Shown here one piece after another: positions 7,526 through 12,748 of a DNA stretch of 12,748 nucleotides. The position numbers and the translations under genes are program-made. The stretch comes from an uncultured Clostridia bacterium. GTDB lineage: Bacteria > Bacillota > Clostridia > Oscillospirales > Oscillospiraceae. Every line of letters starts with the position of its first letter. Within the stretch, counting starts at the first letter, position 1. Below the pieces are notes generated by a model. That model was not told where the DNA came from and searched no databases. It saw only the letters and a list, made by a program, of their open reading frames with translations. Location of the stretch: the NCBI GenBank assembly GCA_937858235.1, contig CALLZZ010000528.1, positions 1 to 12,748 of the forward strand, given 5' to 3'.

Positions 7526-10500
7526 ATGTTAAATCCCGTAACACTCTCACGTGCCATTAAGGATACTTTCGCTGATTATGTCACGACAACCCTCTCTATC
7601 GCCGACTTTAAATATTCTGTGCTTTTAAAGGAAGAATTGCGGAAAGACGGAGTTATATCGAAAGGACCATACTTAGAATTGAGCGATGCCTATCAAACTG
7701 GGGCAACAATTCAAGAACTTATTGCGAGCGGTATTATGTCGCCGTTATTTAAATCATTGGGGCGCGGATTCAAGCTCGAACGACCACTTTATATTCATCA
7801 GGAAGCTGCCGTTCGCGCTGCATTGAAGGGCGACAACATGATTGTGACGACAGGTACTGGCTCTGGTAAGACGGAGTGTTTCCTCCTGCCTGTAGTCAAT
7901 GATTTGCTGCATGAGATGGAAAAACACGGCAGACTTGACGATGGAATTCGCGCCATTATTATTTATCCTATGAACGCTCTTATTAATGATCAAGTAAAGC
8001 GTTTGAGGGAGATATTCCATGAAAGCGATATTACATTCGGTGTCTACAACGGAAATACCGAGCAGACCGAGAAAAATGGTTTATTGAAATATAAAAATAC
8101 TTATGGGCTTGATCCACTTCCAAATGAATGCGTATCGCGTGACACTATGCGCGAAAAACCGCCGCATATTCTGATTACCAACTATTCTATGTTGGAATAT
8201 ATGTGCATACGTCCCAATGATGATGCCATTTTCCGCAACGCTAAACTTCGGTTTGTCATATTGGACGAAGCCCATATTTATAAAGGTGCGACTGGAATAG
8301 AGGCCTCTATGCTGGTGCGGCGCGTTGAAACACGCCTTACTGAAAAAGGTCAAAGCCCACAATATATACTTACGAGTGCAACTTTGGGCGATAAGGACAG
8401 CGATCCGCAGATTTTAGCGTTCGGTAAGAATCTTTGTGGTCACGATTTTCAAACTATTGTCCGTTCTGTTGCCGTTGCTCATGAGATACCCAGCGACACG
8501 AAAGAACTTTCAAGAGAAGAGATCTTTTCTTTAGCAGATATGTCGGATAACAAGTTGTTCGATGTATGCAACGGCAGTAAGCAATATCACTGTATTAGGG
8601 CTAACTCTAAACAACCGATTACTCTTGCTGAGTTAGCGGATGAGTTAGCGGAAAAGACTGATATGAATGAGCGAGAACTGGTGAGTTTAATCGCCGCTTG
8701 TGTTCGTGCGGTTAATGAAGACGGTGTGCCACTTGTGCGGGCGAGGTATCATCTATTTGTCCGTGCGCTTGAAGGGGCATACATTACCCTTACTGCGCCA
8801 TTCCAGTTGTCATTAACTCCGAAAACTGAGATGAACGGGCAACAGGCATTTGAGTGTGCCGTATGCACAGACTGTGGGCGTATTGCAGTCATCGGTATCA
8901 TTGACAAAAAAAGCGGTAAGCTGAAATTACCTGAAAACAACCTTGACCCTAATGCTGAATATTTCCTTCTAAAAGACGATTCTGACGGTGTACTGACCGA
9001 TGATGAAACAGAAGTTGAACCCGAATATATCCTATGTGCAAAATGCGGAACAATACGTCACATCGGTGATAAAAGTGTTTGCGACTGTATGAGAGAATAC
9101 GGTGTGAACGTAACAAAGTCTGCGAAAAATAAGGAAAGCGGATTGGTACGCTGTCCTGCCTGTTCATACGGAGAACTCAGACAGTTCTATCTTGGCAGCG
9201 AAGCAGCCACTGCCGTTCTTGCAACTGCCTTGTATGAGAATATGCCTGATGACAAGACGCGTCAATTTTTATGCTTCTCTGATAGTCGCAGTGATGCTGC
9301 TTTTTTCGCGCCTTATATGGAAAGAAGCTATAATGGCATCTTGCGGCGTCGCGGCATTTCGTATGTTGCTGATCAGTACCGTGAGGAATTGCAGCACGAA
9401 TCGTGGGCTTTGAGTACGTTTGCTGATGAGTTAGCACGGTACTTTGATGTAAACAAGACATTTGCATCGCTTGATAAGAATGAAACCTTAGCGCCTATAA
9501 GCAGACGCAATGCGTGGATTGCGCTGATAAATGAAATGTTCACTGCTCGACGTCCGAGTAGCCTTTCATCACTTGGCGCTGTTTCGATACTTCCCACCTG
9601 CAATGAGGATATTGCCCCTAAATTAGCGGATAGATACAACATATCTAATGACGAGGCAAAGACTTTGTTGGACTTGTTACTTATGGACGTAGTGTTTCAC
9701 GGCGCAATACAAGAGCCAGCAAAATCCCCACTCAATGGTGAAGATTTAGAAATGATTTTTTATTCTTCGTTCAGGAAGTTTGTTGCGCGCTGCAAAACAG
9801 GCAAAGAAGCAGGTTCAATTATGGGTTGGCTTCCGAGAACGCAGAAAAATGGACAGTTTTATCCTAATGGCCGTTTACGCCGCATAGTTTCAGCGCTCAG
9901 AGTGACTGATGATGAGGCATATAAAATTGCCGAGGACTACTTCGCTTTATTAACGGAAAGAAATATTTTGAAAGCCCATAGAAATAAAGGTGAAGGCAGA
10001 TTCCTTTCAGCGGAGGATTTTGTGATTACCGTCCCGACTGATGGTAAAATATATCGTTGTGAAATGTGTGGAAGAGTAACTACAATGAACTTCAAGGATA
10101 GATGCGCCTATCCCCGTTGCAATGGCAAATTATCAGCGGTTTCACATTCAGAATTACAGAAGGATAACCACTATGCTACTTTGTACTCCAAAGATGACCT
10201 TGCGGCGTTCTATATCCGCGAGCATACAGCACAAATTGAAAAAGATAGTGCTCGAAAGTATCAGGAGCAATTTCTAAAAGGTGGGATTAACGCATTAAGC
10301 TGTTCAACGACTTTTGAAATGGGTGTAGATATAGGCTCACTTGAAACCATTTTTTTACGCAACATGCCACCATCGCCTGCCAACTATGTGCAGAGAGCGG
10401 GACGTGCCGGGCGCGATTTGCGTTCAGCAGCATTTGTACTGACTTACGCAAAATTGAGTTCACATGATTTTACGTTTTTTGCACGACCAACCGATATGAT

Positions 10501-12061
10501 TTCAGGCAAAATAAAGGTCCCGGCTTTTGAGATACGCAACCAAAAAATTGTTCTGCGCCATATATATGCTGTAGCGTTCTCCTACTTTTTCAATGCTAAT
10601 ATTGATGTATACAACAGCAACGATGCTGACGTTTTCCTTAATGGCAACGGATTTGAGCGTTTCTGTGAGTTCCTTGCTGCAAAACCGAAAATCATAAGTG
10701 AGTATTTAGAACGGTGCGTCCCCACGGAATTGTTTGATACACTTGGCGTGAGTACATTCTTATGGATAGATCACCTTATAGGAGAAAACGGAACGCTGAC
10801 CATTGCGGTTAATGATTTTCGCGATTTAACATCGTGGCTTACAGAACAAATTGAAATTGCCGCCAAAGATAAGAGGTATCAGGAAGCAGCGCGTTTTGAA
10901 CGCTTATTAAAAGACCATCGGCGTTCAACATCAAAGGGCGATGGATATAAGAAAACTGACTTAATTGACTTCCTTGTCCGTTCCGGCGTACTACCGAAGT
11001 ATGGTTTTCCAGTCGATGTTGTTGAACTGCGCCCGAACAGCATTAATGATACCAAACAGAGCGTTGAATTACAGCGCGATCTACAGCTTGGCATATCGGA
11101 ATATGCTCCCGGAGCAGAAGTCGTCGCTGATGGTAATATATATCGTAGCCGCTACATTGCGAAAGACCGCCGTAAGACAGCCGACTGGGAAATTTATTAC
11201 ACAGCTACTTGTCCGAAATGCAAAGCTGTCAATTTCAGCAAAAAGCCAGTTGATACAGAACAGCCATGTGTTGCTTGTGGGACATCAATCAACAGCGGGT
11301 GGAAAAAGAATATTGAACCGCGAAAAGGGTTTATTGTTGGGACAGATGTTTTTGATGTTGTTCCAGCTGGAAGTCGGAAGCCACAGAAGTATCATCGTGG
11401 CGATATTATTTACTTGGGCGACGCAGAACGACACGAATTAGGAGTAAGTAAATTTAAATTAGGAGAAAAGCAGGTTGTACTTCGTTCGACCACAAATGAT
11501 TCGTTGATGATAAGCTGTGACACTGAATTTAGCGTTTGCAATTTTTGCGGGTACTCGAAGAGTCGTAAGGAACAGAAAAAATGGGATTTTGTTGTTGAAG
11601 AAAAGCACAAGACTTCTTATGGACACGGTTGTCCCAATACGAAGCTATATCCATATCGCCTTTCACATATATTCAAGACCGATGTGGTACAGTTGACGTT
11701 TGCGGATGATGCTGATTACGCTACGATGTTATCTACATTATACGCCATACTTCGAGCGGTATCTCTTATATTGGACATTGAAAATACAGACATAAACGGG
11801 TGCTTATATGCGTCCAATGGAGATGTCAGGTATTCGATCATCCTTTACGATAGCGTACCCGGCGGAGCAGGGCATGTCCATCGGATTTCAAATGATAAGA
11901 ATGTGTTTCGAAATGTTATTTCCCAAGCATATGCGCTTTGCAACAATTGCGAGTGTTCGCCGTCTTGCTATAAGTGTCTGCGTGATTACTATAATCAGAA
12001 CTTTCACGCTATACTAAGTCGAAAAGCTGTGGTCAATTTTTTAGGTCAATATATGATGTGA
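7526..12061 (+). CDS. druE: Giant DEAD/DEAH helicase with DUF1998 (MZB-type) C-terminus, probable DruE
   Basis: This is a 1511-residue SF2 helicase starting at an ATG eight bases after AAGGAG (7512-7517). Motifs in order: Q-motif YIHQ (89-92), Walker A TTGTGSGKT (108-116), YPMNALINDQ (147-156), ITNYSMLEYM (217-226), Walker B DEAH (247-250), SATLGD (284-289), motif V around CSTTFEMGVDIGS (926-938) and motif VI QRAGRAGR (956-963). The two RecA lobes are separated by about 620 residues that contain Cys pairs at 444/447/450, 504/507, 519/521 and 543/546, and a zinc-ribbon-like set at 845/848/860/865. Another C4 set is at 1229/1232/1248/1251. The C-terminus has the DUF1998 hallmark DSVPGGAGHV followed by Cys 1472, 1475, 1477, 1481 and 1484, as in MrfA-type helicases. 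DruE, the hallmark Druantia protein, is a very large DUF1998 helicase; length and the upstream druH-like gene support it. All helicase motifs are intact. DpdJ-like or MrfA-like proteins are the alternatives. Confidence 0.72.
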   Translation: MLNPVTLSRAIKDTFADYVTTTLSIADFKYSVLLKEELRKDGVISKGPYLELSDAYQTGATIQELIASGIMSPLFKSLGRGFKLERPLYIHQEAAVRAALKGDNMIVTTGTGSGKTECFLLPVVNDLLHEMEKHGRLDDGIRAIIIYPMNALINDQVKRLREIFHESDITFGVYNGNTEQTEKNGLLKYKNTYGLDPLPNECVSRDTMREKPPHILITNYSMLEYMCIRPNDDAIFRNAKLRFVILDEAHIYKGATGIEASMLVRRVETRLTEKGQSPQYILTSATLGDKDSDPQILAFGKNLCGHDFQTIVRSVAVAHEIPSDTKELSREEIFSLADMSDNKLFDVCNGSKQYHCIRANSKQPITLAELADELAEKTDMNERELVSLIAACVRAVNEDGVPLVRARYHLFVRALEGAYITLTAPFQLSLTPKTEMNGQQAFECAVCTDCGRIAVIGIIDKKSGKLKLPENNLDPNAEYFLLKDDSDGVLTDDETEVEPEYILCAKCGTIRHIGDKSVCDCMREYGVNVTKSAKNKESGLVRCPACSYGELRQFYLGSEAATAVLATALYENMPDDKTRQFLCFSDSRSDAAFFAPYMERSYNGILRRRGISYVADQYREELQHESWALSTFADELARYFDVNKTFASLDKNETLAPISRRNAWIALINEMFTARRPSSLSSLGAVSILPTCNEDIAPKLADRYNISNDEAKTLLDLLLMDVVFHGAIQEPAKSPLNGEDLEMIFYSSFRKFVARCKTGKEAGSIMGWLPRTQKNGQFYPNGRLRRIVSALRVTDDEAYKIAEDYFALLTERNILKAHRNKGEGRFLSAEDFVITVPTDGKIYRCEMCGRVTTMNFKDRCAYPRCNGKLSAVSHSELQKDNHYATLYSKDDLAAFYIREHTAQIEKDSARKYQEQFLKGGINALSCSTTFEMGVDIGSLETIFLRNMPPSPANYVQRAGRAGRDLRSAAFVLTYAKLSSHDFTFFARPTDMISGKIKVPAFEIRNQKIVLRHIYAVAFSYFFNANIDVYNSNDADVFLNGNGFERFCEFLAAKPKIISEYLERCVPTELFDTLGVSTFLWIDHLIGENGTLTIAVNDFRDLTSWLTEQIEIAAKDKRYQEAARFERLLKDHRRSTSKGDGYKKTDLIDFLVRSGVLPKYGFPVDVVELRPNSINDTKQSVELQRDLQLGISEYAPGAEVVADGNIYRSRYIAKDRRKTADWEIYYTATCPKCKAVNFSKKPVDTEQPCVACGTSINSGWKKNIEPRKGFIVGTDVFDVVPAGSRKPQKYHRGDIIYLGDAERHELGVSKFKLGEKQVVLRSTTNDSLMISCDTEFSVCNFCGYSKSRKEQKKWDFVVEEKHKTSYGHGCPNTKLYPYRLSHIFKTDVVQLTFADDADYATMLSTLYAILRAVSLILDIENTDINGCLYASNGDVRYSIILYDSVPGGAGHVHRISNDKNVFRNVISQAYALCNNCECSPSCYKCLRDYYNQNFHAILSRKAVVNFLGQYMM

Positions 12062-12179
12062 GGGTATCTTGATTCGGGGTTAAGTATATAGCCTAGCTAG
12101 TGAGATACCAGGTCTGGTAAAGTCCAGCCAACAGCAAGTACCCGCTTCTGGAGCCAAGACCGCGAGGCAAGGCTTAAGC
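12062..12179 (+). other. Non-coding stretch rich in inverted repeats, possible structured-RNA remnant
   Basis: Immediately after the druE stop, GGTATCT (12063-12069) is matched by AGATACC (12103-12109). Further short stems follow: CTGG/CCAG (12114-12117 with 12124-12127) and AGCC/GGCT (12152-12155 with 12171-12174). The sequence style (CCAACAGCAAG, GGAGCCAAGACC) resembles domain I of bacterial group II introns, but I see neither the GUGYG 5' end nor a domain V, so this is only a suspicion. The first hairpin has a 33-base loop and no U-run, so it is not a good terminator for druE. One frame stays open from 12085 into the hsdR remnant, but its residues here match nothing I know. Confidence 0.25.
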
Positions 12180-12372
12180 GAGAAGTTATACACCTACACC
12201 ATTGTAGACGTTGTCAATGATGGTAATGTACTTTCCTTTAGGACAGACTTCATCAATAGCATAAAGATATCGGACTACATTAATAAAAAAAGTTTATAGC
12301 ATAGACTGTGAAAAAGCGTTGGCAGACCCTCAGCGAATTAGTGAAATTGTTAGTTATGTTCTTGAGTACTTT
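12180..12372 (+). pseudogene. hsdR: Fragment of a type I restriction enzyme R subunit (hsdR), frameshifted
   Basis: Two adjoining frames encode a piece resembling the helicase part of HsdR, the ATP-dependent motor and nuclease subunit of type I restriction enzymes. From 12180 the frame reads EKLYTYTIVDVVNDGNVL followed by SFRTDFINSIKISDYINKK, as in the HsdR segment 'YTIVDAIxDxNVLPFxVDY'. It stops at TAG 12297-12299. Reading from 12292 in the next frame resumes the similarity with VYSIDCEKALADPQR and ISEIVSYVLEYF, the familiar HsdR 'IDTEKALLAPxRIxxIVxYILxHF' segment. The switch lies at a run of seven A (12285-12291), a classic slippage site. Similarity ends near 12372 and nothing else of hsdR, hsdM or hsdS is present. 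It is thus a small relic of a lost type I system. The family match is from memory of conserved wording. Confidence 0.75.
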
Positions 12373-12475
12373 GCCTGCTCAAGGCGCGTGAAAACCGCAT
12401 CCCATTGTGAAGGAGTGGAATGTTTCTTTTCTTCCGGGGGATACTAATCAAAAAATGATGAGGAGATTGTGTACG
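12373..12475 (+). other. Short leader region before the dehydrogenase gene
   Basis: This interval lies between the end of hsdR similarity and the dehydrogenase start. It holds a 12-codon open frame (ATG 12420, TGA 12456-12458) preceded by AAGGAG at 12410-12415, and the dehydrogenase ribosome binding site AGGAGA at 12461-12466. No clear housekeeping promoter was seen. Confidence 0.4.
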
Positions 12476-12748
12476 ATGGAAGATAAAGATATGTATACCC
12501 CACAGGAAATTCAAGGGCAGACGCAGCCGGTCCCCGGACAGGAAAGCCGTATGAATCCGGAACCCATCTATGATAATCCGGATTATAAAGGGACCGGAAG
12601 GTTAAAAGGGAAGACGGCAATTATCACCGGAGGAGACAGCGGAATCGGGAGGGCGGTTTCGGTAGCGTATGCGAAGGAAGGATGTAATGTCGGCATTGTC
12701 TATAATACCGCTGATGATGATGCAAATGAAACAAAGCAAGTCGTGGAA
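12476..12748 (+). CDS. Short-chain dehydrogenase/reductase, general-stress type (3' partial)
   Basis: An NAD(P)-dependent short-chain dehydrogenase/reductase begins at ATG 12476 with AGGAGA nine bases upstream, and leaves the window after 91 codons. The N-terminal tail of about 45 residues is hydrophilic and Pro/Gln-rich (PQEIQGQTQPVPGQESRMNP), followed by YKGTGRLKGKTAIITGGDSG. The Rossmann cofactor motif TGGDSGIG is at residues 51-58, and the second strand reads CNVGIVYN. The extended tail with MNPEP and a D-P-YKG-G-LKGK pattern is that of the stress-related SDR group of Bacillota (general stress protein 39, YhxC-like) and of YghA. The catalytic Ser-Tyr-Lys lie beyond the window, so activity cannot be judged; the substrate is unknown, probably an alcohol or aldehyde. 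It has no functional link to the defence genes and probably marks the island edge. Confidence 0.9.
   Translation, partial: MEDKDMYTPQEIQGQTQPVPGQESRMNPEPIYDNPDYKGTGRLKGKTAIITGGDSGIGRAVSVAYAKEGCNVGIVYNTADDDANETKQVVE

Noticed and set aside
12422..12443. GTTT...GGGATA as a sigma-B-like promoter of the dehydrogenase
   Set aside because: The gap between the two boxes is 12 bases, shorter than usual, and the boxes lie inside a poly-pyrimidine/G-run stretch; not strong enough to annotate.
12420..12458. 12-codon open frame before the dehydrogenase as a leader peptide gene
   Set aside because: It has no regulatory codon run and no attenuator-like pair of hairpins; probably chance despite an AAGGAG upstream.

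Overview
All genes in this window lie on the plus strand. They read as a stretch of a bacterial defence island followed by the first part of an ordinary metabolic or stress gene. The moderately AT-rich composition, strong GGAGG/AAGGAG ribosome binding sites, IS5/IS1182-like transposase remnant and general-stress-type short-chain dehydrogenase suggest a Bacillota (Clostridia/Bacilli-type) chromosome. This is an inference from style, not a species identification.

Positions 1-4302 carry three tightly coupled genes: a SNF2-family helicase cut by the left window edge, a compact PglZ phosphatase-superfamily protein with an internal three-copy 13-residue repeat, and a 237-residue protein whose size and place fit BrxA. 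The order helicase(brxHII)-pglZ-brxA is the published 3' end of a type 3 BREX operon. The expected brxF, brxC and pglX genes would lie to the left, outside the window.

Positions 4303-4751 have no intact gene. They hold a weak hairpin behind brxA, unexplained sequence, and the last 101 codons of an IS5/IS1182-like DDE transposase. Its stop codon lies only 29 bases before the likely start of the next gene.

Positions 4752-12061 carry a two-gene unit: a 918-residue protein without a recognisable catalytic motif and a 1511-residue DEAD/DEAH helicase with several zinc-binding Cys clusters and a C-terminal DUF1998/MZB-type module. A large unknown protein followed by a very large DUF1998 helicase is the layout of type III Druantia (druH-druE). 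So a BREX unit and a probable Druantia unit stand in series, separated by insertion-sequence debris.

Positions 12062-12475 are wreckage and leader sequence: about 120 bases rich in short inverted repeats (possibly a decayed structured RNA such as a group II intron fragment), a frameshifted piece of a type I restriction hsdR gene, and a short leader. At 12476 a short-chain dehydrogenase/reductase starts and runs off the right edge; it probably marks the return to the normal chromosome. The hsdR remnant implies that a third defence system once occupied the locus.

No tRNA, rRNA or CRISPR array was seen.
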